60,961 nt of DNA, taken from positions 1-60,961 of the forward strand of contig CAZHTS010000021.1 in assembly GCA_964535315.1 (NCBI GenBank), read 5' to 3'. This DNA is from CAZHTS01 sp964535315. GTDB lineage: Bacteria; Chloroflexota; Anaerolineae; Anaerolineales; Anaerolineaceae. The translations under genes were made by a program, and so were the position numbers. Positions 8,801 to 17,632 of the stretch are shown in pieces. The notes beneath the pieces were generated by a model. The model did not search any database, had not been told where the DNA came from, and saw only the letters and a program-made list of their open reading frames with translations. The stretch's first letter is position 1, and every line of letters begins with the position of its first letter.

Positions 8801-9742
8801 TTACCCGGTGGTGAGCACGTAACTTTTGACCTTGTCTCGATCCAGTTTGACCAGTGCGCCCAGGAGGCATCCCTGCTCGTACATGCTTCCCGGGTTGATG
8901 CACAATGTGCGCCCCAGGCGGGCGCTGCCTTTCGCTTCGTGGATATGTCCAAACAACCCCAGCAAGGGCTGGTGTTTATCGATTGCGGCGCGCAGAGCCC
9001 GGCTGCCAACGGGGATGAGGGCGTTGCCGGCATATTTGGGCTGCAATTTATCGGTCAATTCGGGCGCTTCATCCAGAGAAGATCCGTAAGGGGGAACGTG
9101 GATATTGAAGACGCAGTTGCGAACGTTTTTGACCTGGCGGATCATGGCGTCGTAACGTTTCTCGAGCAGTTCTTCGCTCTCTTCGCGGAAAGTGTGCCAG
9201 GGGGTGGGATTACTCCAGCCCGAACTGATCATTTCATGATGATGGTCCAGTTCGATGACCCGGCCTTCGGCGAGGTGCACGTGTTTTGCGGTGTTGATCA
9301 ATTGATCCAGCTCGAACATGTCGTCGTTGCCGGGGGCGACAAAGCAACGAATACCGGTTCCTTCCAGTTTTTTGTCTGCATTGGCCAGCCATTGTTCGGC
9401 GGTCTTTAATACTTCGCGAGCAAAAATGTGGCTTACCTGTTCAGGAGTCCGATTGAGCTCCTGGATTTCGTCCGGTGTGGTGCGGTACGGATAGTATCCC
9501 CGGCTGCGGATGCGTTTTACCATGTCGGTAACCTCGTCTTCACTGTGCAAGATAAATTCTTGCTCCAGGAGGACGGTGCGGAACGTATTATTGCCCTGGT
9601 GAACGATAGGGACAATCGCCTTGCCGGTCATATCTCCCCCCAGGACAATGACATCGGCGCCGTAAAATTTGCCCGCGTTGATAAACTTGTTCCAGCAAAT
9701 ATCCGAGCCGTGGACATCGGTAGCAAAAAATATAGTGGTCAA
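8801..9742 (-). CDS. Calcineurin-like metallophosphoesterase
   Basis: A 313-residue member of the calcineurin-like phosphoesterase superfamily. The metal-binding motifs appear in order: TDVHGS (D-x-H) near residue 9, GGDMTG near 36, APGNDD (GN[DH]) near 165, and GLFGHIHEA (GHxH) near 260. These supply two divalent metals for phosphomonoester or diester hydrolysis. Cytosolic; there is no signal peptide. The substrate is not evident. The neighbours are a permease gene downstream and a flavoprotein gene upstream, which give no clear functional link. Confidence 0.85.
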   Translation of the reverse strand: MTTIFFATDVHGSDICWNKFINAGKFYGADVIVLGGDMTGKAIVPIVHQGNNTFRTVLLEQEFILHSEDEVTDMVKRIRSRGYYPYRTTPDEIQELNRTPEQVSHIFAREVLKTAEQWLANADKKLEGTGIRCFVAPGNDDMFELDQLINTAKHVHLAEGRVIELDHHHEMISSGWSNPTPWHTFREESEELLEKRYDAMIRQVKNVRNCVFNIHVPPYGSSLDEAPELTDKLQPKYAGNALIPVGSRALRAAIDKHQPLLGLFGHIHEAKGSARLGRTLCINPGSMYEQGCLLGALVKLDRDKVKSYVLTTG

Positions 9743-9861
9743 TTTGATCGCTTTCTGAAGAAAAGGGATGAAGGGGCATGCGCCCCAACTTGCGGGGTAA
9801 GTCTCGATTGTACTTCACCTTTGATGAAACGACAACCAGAAGATTTACGTTTGCCGCGTGT

Positions 9862-11040
9862 CTAAACAAGCAGCCGGCGCAATACCGTTGGACGGAGGGC
9901 TGCGCGCGGCGATGTGTAAGCCAAAAAGATTTGTCCCAAGAGCAGAGCCAGGTCGGGCTTGTGCGCCAGTTGGTGAAAGACGGCGTTGAGCAGGGCCGGA
10001 GGACTGAGCAGGGTGCGCAAGAAGCGTGCGGCGCGCTGGTCGGCGCCATACAATTGTGCGACCGCCTGCGTATAGCCAGAAAGGCCTGCGGCAGAAAAAT
10101 TGCCTGCGACGTGAGCCTGTAACGCAATCTGGGCGGCCAACTCACCGCTGCGCATGGCCTGAGCAATGCCAACACCGGTGAACGGATTGACCAAGCCAAC
10201 GGCGTCGCCGGTCACCAAAACCCGATCGGCGTGCCCGATCCCGATTCGGGTCCGCAGCGGTGCTCCCCGGATGGGGGTGGTGGGCTCGGTGTTTTCCAGG
10301 CGCCCTTCGAGGATGGGGTCGTGGGCAAAGCGGAGCAATTCCTGGCGAAGCCCAATTTCTTTATGCTGGATGCGCCGCGTGTACGTTCCGGTTCCGACGT
10401 TGGCATAGCCGTCGCCGATGGGGAAGACCCAGCTATAGCCGGGAACGATGGTGCTTTGAAAATGGATTTCCAGCCGGTCGGCAGGCCCGCTGTCGCCACT
10501 CAGGTATTGCCGGGCGGCGAGCAGTTCACATTCGCCGCTCGCCAGACCCGCCATCCTGGCCAGTGGGGCATTGCTGCCTTCGGCCAGGATGACCATTTGG
10601 GTCTGGATATCTGTTGCACCGGCGGACAGCCTGATAGAACCACCTGTTTCTCTGGTGAGTTTTGTAACGTGTGTTCCCTCCAGCAGCCGGGCGCCCGCTT
10701 CAATGGCCGTTTGGGCCAGCCGTTCGTCCAGGATGCGGCGTGGAATCAGGCGTCCAACCTGCCGGGTGGGATCCTGTGGGTAGGCGACGTCAATGATCTG
10801 CCCATCTGGCGAAGAGAAACGGATGTTTTTCATCAGAGGGAATTGTCTGACCCAAGACCCCAGGCCGCTTCGTTCGAGCACATCCAGGCCTTGAGAGGTA
10901 ACGCCATCCCCGCAGGTTTTATCGCGTGGAAAAGTGGACTGCTCTACCAGCAGCACCTGAACCCCGGCCCGGGCCAGGCGGTGTGCCGCGATTGTCCCAG
11001 CCGGCCCGGCGCCTACAACGGTCACTTCACTCTGGATCAT
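9862..11040 (-). CDS. Geranylgeranyl-reductase-family FAD oxidoreductase
   Basis: A 392-residue flavoprotein with an N-terminal Rossmann dinucleotide site (VVGAGPAGTIAAHRLARAG), the family motif CGDGVTSQGL after the first strand pair, YSWVFPIGDGYANVG in the substrate domain, and the second FAD motif VTGDAVGLVNPFTGVG. These features define the GGR/ChlP group, which saturates isoprenoid double bonds on chlorophyll, quinone or lipid side chains. No photosynthesis gene cluster is present, so a quinone or lipid substrate is more likely than chlorophyll. The gene starts five bases after the nitrilase stop, so the two are probably co-transcribed. Confidence 0.85.
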   Translation of the reverse strand: MIQSEVTVVGAGPAGTIAAHRLARAGVQVLLVEQSTFPRDKTCGDGVTSQGLDVLERSGLGSWVRQFPLMKNIRFSSPDGQIIDVAYPQDPTRQVGRLIPRRILDERLAQTAIEAGARLLEGTHVTKLTRETGGSIRLSAGATDIQTQMVILAEGSNAPLARMAGLASGECELLAARQYLSGDSGPADRLEIHFQSTIVPGYSWVFPIGDGYANVGTGTYTRRIQHKEIGLRQELLRFAHDPILEGRLENTEPTTPIRGAPLRTRIGIGHADRVLVTGDAVGLVNPFTGVGIAQAMRSGELAAQIALQAHVAGNFSAAGLSGYTQAVAQLYGADQRAARFLRTLLSPPALLNAVFHQLAHKPDLALLLGQIFLAYTSPRAALRPTVLRRLLV

Positions 11041-11045
11041 ATTCC

Positions 11046-11999
11046 TTACCGGTACGTGACAGCAGTTTGTGGTGTTTCGTTGACAGAAAGTTGAAAAACG
11101 TCGGATCGGGCGTAATGGCCGACAACATCGAGATCCAGTTTGCCGCGCGCAACTTCGCCCAGATCGATCTCGGCGGTGAGGATGCCTTCTTCATCAAAAA
11201 GCGGGCCGGCGAGCACTTCACCCAGCGGCGAGACGATAACGCTGCCGCCACGGCACATAATCTCCGGTTGGTTGGATAGATCTTCGATGCCGGGCAGGTC
11301 GGAGGGATACATGGATTTGGTGACGAACTGGTTACAGCCAAAGACAAAACACCGGCCCTCGCAGGCAATGTGGCGCAAGGTGGCCTGCCAGGTATCGCGC
11401 GAGTCGGCGGTGGGAGCCAGATAAAGCTCGACGCCTTTGCCGTATAATGCCATTCTGGCCAGCGGCATGTAATTTTCCCAGCAGATGAGACCGCCGATGC
11501 GGCCGATATCCGTTGCCAGAACGGGGAGGGTGCTGCCATCACCTTCGCCCCAGACCAGGCGCTCGGCCGCAGTGGGTTTGAGTTTGCGATGTTTGCCGAG
11601 CAAGCGTCCGTCTGGTCCAAAATAGAGCAGGGTACAGTACAGTGTCCCCCCGCTGGCGGTGCTGTCACGTTCGATCACGCCAATGGCCAGGAAGGCGTTT
11701 GCCTGACGTGCGGCTTCCCCCAACGTTTCGGTGGCCGGGCCGGGGACGTCGATGGCGTTGGCCCAATAACGCTCCCAGGTTAACCGACCGGAGGGGCTGC
11801 GGCTGCCAACGACGGTGCCAAAACTTAACCCGCGCGGATACGCGGGGATAAACGCCTCGGGAAACAGAATCAGCCTTGCGCCTTGAACTGCGGCCTGCTG
11901 GGTGAGTTGCAGCGTTTTTTGGAGGGTGGCTTTCCAATCAAAGAGGACTGGCGCCGCCTGAACAACGGCGGCCTTGAACTTGGGAAGTACGGTGGACAT
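11046..11999 (-). CDS. Nitrilase (carbon-nitrogen hydrolase)
   Basis: A 317-residue enzyme with the nitrilase catalytic triad in context: Glu in LILFPEAFIPAYPRG, Lys in GKHRKLKPTAAERLVWGEGDG, and Cys in GLICWENYMPLAR. The CWEN motif and the PTAAERLVWGEGDG segment are those of true nitrilases (branch 1), which convert nitriles to carboxylic acids and ammonia, rather than amidases. The length fits the family. CGAGGT precedes the ATG. First gene of the minus-strand run that continues with the flavoprotein. The substrate could be aliphatic or aromatic. Confidence 0.87.
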   Translation of the reverse strand: MSTVLPKFKAAVVQAAPVLFDWKATLQKTLQLTQQAAVQGARLILFPEAFIPAYPRGLSFGTVVGSRSPSGRLTWERYWANAIDVPGPATETLGEAARQANAFLAIGVIERDSTASGGTLYCTLLYFGPDGRLLGKHRKLKPTAAERLVWGEGDGSTLPVLATDIGRIGGLICWENYMPLARMALYGKGVELYLAPTADSRDTWQATLRHIACEGRCFVFGCNQFVTKSMYPSDLPGIEDLSNQPEIMCRGGSVIVSPLGEVLAGPLFDEEGILTAEIDLGEVARGKLDLDVVGHYARSDVFQLSVNETPQTAVTYR

Positions 12000-12099
12000 G
12001 GGATATACCTCGCGGCCTGGGTGAAATCAAATTGCGTGTGTTTTTCTGAAGTTTATTTTAATCGTGTTTCGGCTTGCGCAGGGGGTAAAAGTGAAAGCA

Positions 12100-12125
12100 A
12101 CACGCCGCCTGTCGGGGCGGCGTGT
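12100..12125 (-). terminator. Terminator after the SIMPL gene
   Basis: A 10-bp GC-rich stem (ACACGCCGCC and GGCGGCGTGT) 24 bases beyond the SIMPL stop codon. On the minus strand it is followed by TGCTTTCACTTTT, a moderate U-rich tract. Confidence 0.7.
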
Positions 12126-12148
12126 GCCAGGGGAAGATGGGAGATGCG

Positions 12149-12961
12149 TTATTTGATCTCGTAGGTTACGGTTACATCGACCGTCAGCAAAAGCTGCCCG
12201 GCTGAAATGGGTACCTGGTTGAGCTGCGCCGCACCGCCGCCGCCCAGCCCCACCGTGCTGTAGTTCGGCATGGCAGGTGTACTCGGGTTTACCTGAACGG
12301 CGATGACTTCACCCAATTTGGCGTTGATGGCTTCGGCCAACTGGTCGGCCTGAACGCGGGCGTTGGCGATGGCCAGCTTGCGCGCCTCGGTTTCGGCTTT
12401 GGCCTTGTCTAACACATCAAACTGAATGCCATTGATGCTGTTGGCGCCCGAGCGGACGACTGCGTCGAGCAGTTTACCGAGCTGGTTCAGGTCACGCACG
12501 GTTACATACACGGTGTTGTCGACACTGTAGGTGGTGCTCTGGATCTGTCCGTTTTGATCGTATTGATTCTGCGGGTAGATGTTAAAGGAGCTGGTCTGGA
12601 TGTCCTTGGGGTCAATGCCGAGTTCCTTTAGCGTGTCGGTAACCGCTTTGGCCTGGGTATTGTTTTTGGCCAGGGCATCGGTCACTTTGGCAGCCTGGCT
12701 GTTGACGCCAATATAAACGTAGGCGACATCAGGCACCAGGAAGACCTTACCGGTTCCCCATACAGAAATCTGGCGTTTGTCTGGCTGTACGGCCTGATTG
12801 CTGGTCTGGAGTGGGGTTTGTGGCAACGCGCCACCGGATGCGCTTTTCTCTTTATCCAAAGCGCCCAGCGAGCCAATTGAGGCGCCCAACATTGGGGCAC
12901 AGGCGGCCAACAGCATGACGAGCAGCAAGCCAGTGGTGATTAAGGTCAGTTTTGTTTTCAT
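12149..12961 (-). CDS. SIMPL (DUF541) domain lipoprotein
   Basis: A 270-residue secreted protein. The signal peptide ends LLAACAP, a good lipobox. The mature protein holds a SIMPL/DUF541 domain: ISVWGTGKVFLVPDVAYVYIG at about 72-92, the alternating helix TDALAKNNTQAKAVTDTLKELGI, and TSSFNIYPQ. DUF541 proteins are periplasmic or surface proteins linked to stress resistance and, in some bacteria, to ring-shaped assemblies. The biochemical role is not settled. GGAGG precedes the ATG, with a TATGAT -10-like box upstream. A monocistronic unit divergent from the histidine kinase gene at 13116. Confidence 0.85.
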   Translation of the reverse strand: MKTKLTLITTGLLLVMLLAACAPMLGASIGSLGALDKEKSASGGALPQTPLQTSNQAVQPDKRQISVWGTGKVFLVPDVAYVYIGVNSQAAKVTDALAKNNTQAKAVTDTLKELGIDPKDIQTSSFNIYPQNQYDQNGQIQSTTYSVDNTVYVTVRDLNQLGKLLDAVVRSGANSINGIQFDVLDKAKAETEARKLAIANARVQADQLAEAINAKLGEVIAVQVNPSTPAMPNYSTVGLGGGGAAQLNQVPISAGQLLLTVDVTVTYEIK

Positions 12962-13115
12962 GGTATCCTCCAGGATGAAATATCATAGCCTAGACGATGG
13001 GGCCATGATTTTGGTTCCCTAAAAAGGGCAGCAAAGCAAAATGTTTTGTAAGCTTTGCGATACAATAGCGTTTGGGTTTTGCCGTCGGGATGGCTCGCGA
13101 TTTGGGATTGGTAGG

Positions 13116-15833
13116 ATGTTTCAGTATAATTTTTTTGTCACCCTCGCGCCAATTGCGGCGATCATATCCATCGTGATCGCTGTGTATGCCTGGCGTTACC
13201 GGGCTATCCCTGGGACGATGCGTTTGTTCGTCTATACCCTCGTCGGGGTCGGCTTTTTGCTGACCGATTTACTGGCGTTGATTGACCCGACGTTTAGCGG
13301 CACCCTGTTTTGGGCAAAGTTTTCTTATCTGTTTATGGCTCTTCTACCTGTGTCCTGGTTCGCTTTTGCGCTCCAGTATGCGGGGCGTCATGACTGGTTG
13401 CGCCCTGGACGTTTCTGGCTTTTCCTGATCATCCCGCTGGCCACTTTCATTCTCGTGCAAACGACAGAATTACACGGCCTGGTCTGGAAGCAATATTTTT
13501 TTCGCCCGGTGGGGCAGTGGCTGGCAATTCGTGTTACGTATGGGACATGGTTCCTGGTATCCACGCTCTATGCGTACGTTTTGTTTGTTGTTGGCGTGGC
13601 TTTAATTTTGCGCGAATACTGGAGTGGATACCGGCTGTACCGGCAGCAGTCGATCTGGATTATCGTCGGTGCGGTGGTGCCGTTGGTTTTTAATCTCGTC
13701 TACGTATTTGATTTGATACCCAACTGGCATAAGGATTTTTCTCCGCTTGGATACGCTCTGTCTGGGGTGGCTTTTGCAATTGGGATGTTTAAGTTTCGCC
13801 TGTTCGATCTTATGCCGGTTGCCCGCGCCACTTTGTTGGACAGGATGCGGGATGGCGTTCTGGTGTCGGATATGAGTGGACGGCTGGTAGATTTAAATAT
13901 GGCGGCGCGGCGCATCCTAGGGCTGGCTTCAGAGGGCCTGATCGATCGTCCCATTGCCGAGTGGTTGCCGGGGTGGTACAAAATTGAAGAAGGGCGATTG
14001 GCCGAATTCTCAGTTGAGACCGCTGAAATGCCCCGCTTTTATGAGGTGGAACGGACACAACTGGTGGTCGGCAATCATTCTGCCGGGCAGTTGATTGTTT
14101 TGCACGATATTACCGAACGCCGTCGTGCACAGTTGATGTTGGAACGGGTTAATGAGGATTTGGAGCGGCGTGTTTTACAGCGCACGCAAGATCTGCGCCA
14201 GCGCGCCGGGGAATTGGAGGCGCTGGTCAATTTTTCTACCGCTTTGCGGAAAGCGGTGAGTCTGGACGATACCCTCTCGATCCTGGTCACACAAACGGTG
14301 CAGATATTTGGCGCTAAAACCTGTGTTGTTTTTCTTCTCAACAAAGAGGAACTGGTTGTGGCCGGGATCCATGGCTTTGCACAGGACTGTTGGGGAGTGG
14401 GGGTGCCCGCGGCGCGTGAGCCCTATTTTTCGTGTATGCAATCCGATCATTCTATCGTGTTAAACGAGACCGAACTGTTGGCTTTGCGTCAGGATGCTGA
14501 TCTGGGACAATTTTTTGCCGGTGTGGATACGGTCTTGTTTTTCCCTTTGCAGGTGCAAGAGGATCGTTTGGGTATACTTCAGGTGGGTTTTTGTGGCGAT
14601 AAGCAGATTTATCGTGAATACCGTTATCCATTAACCGGCATTGCCGAGATAGCTGGCAACGCCATCCAGCGTGTAAAAGTGCTTCAGACGTTGGAACAGC
14701 TGGTGGGGGCGCGTACCCGCGATTTAACCACCCTGTATGAGATCACTGCTCTGGCGAATGAGTTCCTGGATTTGCGCACCATCCTGGATCGTACGTTGGA
14801 GAAGATTGTGGAGGTCTTTGCCAGCCCGGTTGGGATATTGCATTTATGGGAAGAGGAGAATCAAAGATTGGGCCTCGTGGCGCAATGTGGGCTTTCTCCG
14901 GATCAGATGACAGCCTTGCAACACTGGGACTCTTCGGAGGCGCTGTGGCGGCGCGTCATGGAGCGCAATCAGATCGTCATGCATTCCAAGTGGCAGCAGG
15001 TTATGCCGGATATCCCCCTGAGCGGTTTTGACGTTTTCCCCATGTATATTGGTGTGCCCGTACACGCCAAAGGCAAGGCGCAGGGGGTGTTGAGTGTATT
15101 GGTGGAGCAGATTCATAAGTATTCGGCTGAAGATGTAGCTTTGTTGGTGGCGGTGGCCGATCAGGTTGGCAGCGCCGCCGAAAGCGCCCGTTTGCGGCAA
15201 CAGGCAGAACTGGCGGCTGTGGGCGAAGAACGCCAACGTCTGGCGCGCGAATTGCACGATTCTGTAACCCAATCTTTGTACAGCCTGATGCTATTTGCTG
15301 CTGCCGGGCGAGATGCCACCGGGGACGCTGATTTAGAAAGGATCGGTCGTTATTTTGATCGCCTGTCTGATACCGCACAGCAGGCTTTGCGCGAAATGCG
15401 GTTGTTGATTTATGAATTGCGTCCGACCGTGCTGCAGGAAGAAGGGCTGATCGGCGCGTTGCGCCGCCGTCTGGAGGTGGTGGAAAAACGCGCCGGTCTG
15501 GAGACCGATTTTATCGTCGATGAATTCCCCGAACTGCCTGTGGCGCTTGAGACCGGGTTGTACAATATTGCCCAGGAGGCCTTGAACAACATCATTAAAC
15601 ATTCAGGCGCAACACAAATTGTCTTGCGCCTGGAGAATGAGGCTTCGCTAATTCATCTCATGGTTAAGGATAACGGTGTGGGTTTTTCTCCAGTTGCTGT
15701 GTCGCATGGCATTGGGTTAAGCAGCATGCAAGAACGCGCGGCGCGCCTGGGGGGTGTGTTACAGATTGAGTCGTCTGCCGGCCAGGGTACGCGGGTGCAC
15801 GCTAAAATCCCGTTTTTACCGGTGAGCAATTAG
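13116..15833 (+). CDS. 7TM-PAS-GAF-GAF histidine kinase (NarL/DegS-type)
   Basis: A 905-residue membrane sensor starting at the ATG at 13116 (GGTAGG before it); the frame is open to 13041 but lacks a ribosome site. Residues about 1-215 carry seven hydrophobic segments of the histidine kinase N-terminal 7TM type. Then come a PAS domain (about 220-340), a coiled coil, two GAF domains (about 385-530 and 550-700), a HisKA_3 dimerisation segment with the phospho-accepting His in ARELHDSVTQSL, and a HATPase_c domain with NIIKHSGA, DNGVGF and GIGLSSMQERAARLGG. HisKA_3 kinases normally phosphorylate LuxR-type regulators, but none is adjacent. The stop overlaps the convergent pyrophosphatase gene by four bases. 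Confidence 0.88.
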   Translation: MFQYNFFVTLAPIAAIISIVIAVYAWRYRAIPGTMRLFVYTLVGVGFLLTDLLALIDPTFSGTLFWAKFSYLFMALLPVSWFAFALQYAGRHDWLRPGRFWLFLIIPLATFILVQTTELHGLVWKQYFFRPVGQWLAIRVTYGTWFLVSTLYAYVLFVVGVALILREYWSGYRLYRQQSIWIIVGAVVPLVFNLVYVFDLIPNWHKDFSPLGYALSGVAFAIGMFKFRLFDLMPVARATLLDRMRDGVLVSDMSGRLVDLNMAARRILGLASEGLIDRPIAEWLPGWYKIEEGRLAEFSVETAEMPRFYEVERTQLVVGNHSAGQLIVLHDITERRRAQLMLERVNEDLERRVLQRTQDLRQRAGELEALVNFSTALRKAVSLDDTLSILVTQTVQIFGAKTCVVFLLNKEELVVAGIHGFAQDCWGVGVPAAREPYFSCMQSDHSIVLNETELLALRQDADLGQFFAGVDTVLFFPLQVQEDRLGILQVGFCGDKQIYREYRYPLTGIAEIAGNAIQRVKVLQTLEQLVGARTRDLTTLYEITALANEFLDLRTILDRTLEKIVEVFASPVGILHLWEEENQRLGLVAQCGLSPDQMTALQHWDSSEALWRRVMERNQIVMHSKWQQVMPDIPLSGFDVFPMYIGVPVHAKGKAQGVLSVLVEQIHKYSAEDVALLVAVADQVGSAAESARLRQQAELAAVGEERQRLARELHDSVTQSLYSLMLFAAAGRDATGDADLERIGRYFDRLSDTAQQALREMRLLIYELRPTVLQEEGLIGALRRRLEVVEKRAGLETDFIVDEFPELPVALETGLYNIAQEALNNIIKHSGATQIVLRLENEASLIHLMVKDNGVGFSPVAVSHGIGLSSMQERAARLGGVLQIESSAGQGTRVHAKIPFLPVSN

Positions 15834-16441
15834 AGCCCGAACATCTCGTCGTAGTCTTGCATGGCGGCCTGGATGACTTCCATGGCGCGGGCGCGGTTAT
15901 AAACACTATCGATATACGTGGCGCTCTCTTTGCCCGGAACCAGTTTATAGGTGCTGAAGTAGTGGCGCAGCCGTTCCACCAAGACGGTAGGCAGGTCGAC
16001 GATGTCGTTGGTGTTTTCCCAGAAACTGTCTTTCATCAACACGGCGATAATCTTGTCGTCTGCTTCGCCATTATCAATCATCAACATCCCGCCAATCACG
16101 CGGGCGCTTAGCAATATTTCGGATTTGGTGATGGGGCGTTCGCTGATCACGCAGATATCCAGCGGATCACCGTCGCCTTTGGCGACTTTGCCCGATAGTT
16201 TGCTTACCCCTGTACCGCAGTAGGTGCGGGGGATGAAGCCGTAAAGGGTTGGCGGTTGTGAAGAACTGCGTTGTGGACGATCTACGCGCAGATAGCCGGT
16301 GACTTTATCTACTTCGTACTTAACCAGATCAAACGAAGTAATCTCGATATAGGCATGGACGATTTGGGGTGGGTTGGGGCCAATCTCAAGGCCGTGCCAG
16401 GGATGCGGGCGCCAGCGGTAAAAAGGAGTAGGAAATGACAA
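15830..16441 (-). CDS. ppa: Inorganic pyrophosphatase, family I
   Basis: Hydrolyses pyrophosphate to two phosphates. The active-site block GDGDPLDICV and downstream Lys/Tyr residues (TYIDS near the C-terminus) identify the soluble Mg-dependent family I enzyme. I place the start at the TTG at 16441 because AGGAGGA lies six bases upstream (16448-16454). The in-frame ATG at 16474 overlaps a TATAAT box at 16473-16478 and cannot be in the transcript from that promoter. This gives 203 residues. The N-terminal extension before the catalytic core (about 30 residues) is longer than in E. coli. The local pairing with a PPi-type phosphofructokinase gene elsewhere in the window suggests pyrophosphate is a used currency. 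Confidence 0.88.
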   Translation of the reverse strand: MSFPTPFYRWRPHPWHGLEIGPNPPQIVHAYIEITSFDLVKYEVDKVTGYLRVDRPQRSSSQPPTLYGFIPRTYCGTGVSKLSGKVAKGDGDPLDICVISERPITKSEILLSARVIGGMLMIDNGEADDKIIAVLMKDSFWENTNDIVDLPTVLVERLRHYFSTYKLVPGKESATYIDSVYNRARAMEVIQAAMQDYDEMFGL

Positions 16442-16472
16442 CGCTGATCCTCCTGGGGGAGAAGATTTGTAC

Positions 16473-16478
16473 ATTATA
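16473..16478 (-). promoter_or_regulatory. -10 box of the pyrophosphatase gene
   Basis: TATAAT on the minus strand, 31 bases before the proposed TTG start. It overlaps an in-frame ATG, which argues against that ATG as the start codon. Confidence 0.55.
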
Positions 16479-16513
16479 TCCCATTGCCTGACGTTTTGTT
16501 TTATTCGGCCGGG

Positions 16514-17434
16514 CTAAATATCGAAAGTGACCCCCTCGCGGGCGATAAAGGCGGTCGGCATTATGGCATGCATCTGATATTCGATTTCATCGAGATAACT
16601 ATCATCGTGGGCATGGTTGTGGTGAATGATGCCCAGACGTTTCACCCCGGTTACGCGGGCGATATCCATTGCCATTCTCCAGGTGGAATGCCCCCAGCCC
16701 TGCCGGCTGTAATAAGTGTGGGCGTACTCGTCGTCCTCGTATTCGCCGTCGTGCAACAGGAGGTCGGCGTGGTAAGCAAAGTGAATCAGTTCTTGATTAC
16801 CGCTAATCACGCCCTCGGTATCGGTGGCTACGACAATGCTTCGGCCCTGGAAATTGACCCGGTACATCATTACGCCGTCGCGGGGATGATTGCGATCATA
16901 GTGAGCCTGGATGGTAGGGAATTTGCCGGGTGGACGGCGCGTTTGCGCCACCGGCGGCAGGAGTTGGGGCGGTTGACCGGCCTCTTTGCAGATCAGTATA
17001 TCACCATCGCCGATGGGCTGAATGGTATGCTGGCTGCGTAATTTTTCGCTCCCCAGCGGCGAATAAGGGGGCTGAATTAATTGGATCAGTTGATCCTCCA
17101 GAGGAGGATAGTGTCCAAAGTGGGGGCCATAGATATTAACACAGGACAGCGGATGATAGAGCGGTGCAAAGAAAGGAATGCCTTGTGTGTGATCGTGATG
17201 TAAATGCGTTAACAGAAGTGTGCAATGAATCGGCTCGTTGGTCTCATAAAAATGTTGCATTAACTCGTCCCCCAGACTGATGATACCCGTTCCGGCATCG
17301 ACGATAATCAGAAAATTACCAGCGCGAATTTCATAGCACGAGGTGTTTCCTCCGTACCGTACCGTACTGGATCCTGGTTTTGGATATCCCCCACGGACAC
17401 CACGAAACGTAATGGTAAAATCTGATGCCGTCAT
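16514..17434 (-). CDS. MBL-fold metallo-hydrolase
   Basis: A 306-residue metallo-beta-lactamase-fold hydrolase. The metal motif is LTHLHHDHTQG (HxHxDH) near residue 80, with later histidine and aspartate ligands in VVATDTEG, LLHDGEY and GIIHHNHAHDD. The overall sequence, beginning ITFRGVRGGYPKPGSSTVRYGGNTSCYEI, matches the RNase Z/PhnP-like branch found in cyclic-nucleotide phosphodiesterases and signalling proteins. The ATG at 17434 lies exactly seven bases after TATAAT, so the transcript is predicted to be leaderless. An open extension to 17518 passes through that promoter. Substrate unknown; a cyclic or phosphodiester compound is possible. Confidence 0.82.
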   Translation of the reverse strand: MTASDFTITFRGVRGGYPKPGSSTVRYGGNTSCYEIRAGNFLIIVDAGTGIISLGDELMQHFYETNEPIHCTLLLTHLHHDHTQGIPFFAPLYHPLSCVNIYGPHFGHYPPLEDQLIQLIQPPYSPLGSEKLRSQHTIQPIGDGDILICKEAGQPPQLLPPVAQTRRPPGKFPTIQAHYDRNHPRDGVMMYRVNFQGRSIVVATDTEGVISGNQELIHFAYHADLLLHDGEYEDDEYAHTYYSRQGWGHSTWRMAMDIARVTGVKRLGIIHHNHAHDDSYLDEIEYQMHAIMPTAFIAREGVTFDI

Positions 17435-17441
17435 TGTATTT

Positions 17442-17447
17442 ATTATA
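17442..17447 (-). promoter_or_regulatory. -10 box giving a probable leaderless MBL transcript
   Basis: TATAAT on the minus strand, followed by seven bases and then ATG. TTCCCA lies 17 bases upstream as a weak -35. Transcription would begin at or next to the start codon. Confidence 0.55.
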
Positions 17448-17632
17448 GACAAAATCGAGCGATATGGGAAATTTTGTGAGCTTTGGGATACAAAACGATG
17501 AGTTTTGTCTGTTTCCATTTTTGTGAGGGGTTTGTGAAAGAAAGGCGAGGAATGCTATGAAACCTGCGGCTTTGTTTTGGTAGAGCGAAAAAGTGATATA
17601 TACTTGTAATATCTTGTGATCCGAGGTTGGAG

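Noticed and set aside
10231..11094. A 287-codon plus-strand frame opposite the flavoprotein gene
   Set aside because: It is antisense to a clear GGR-family gene and has no recognisable domain.
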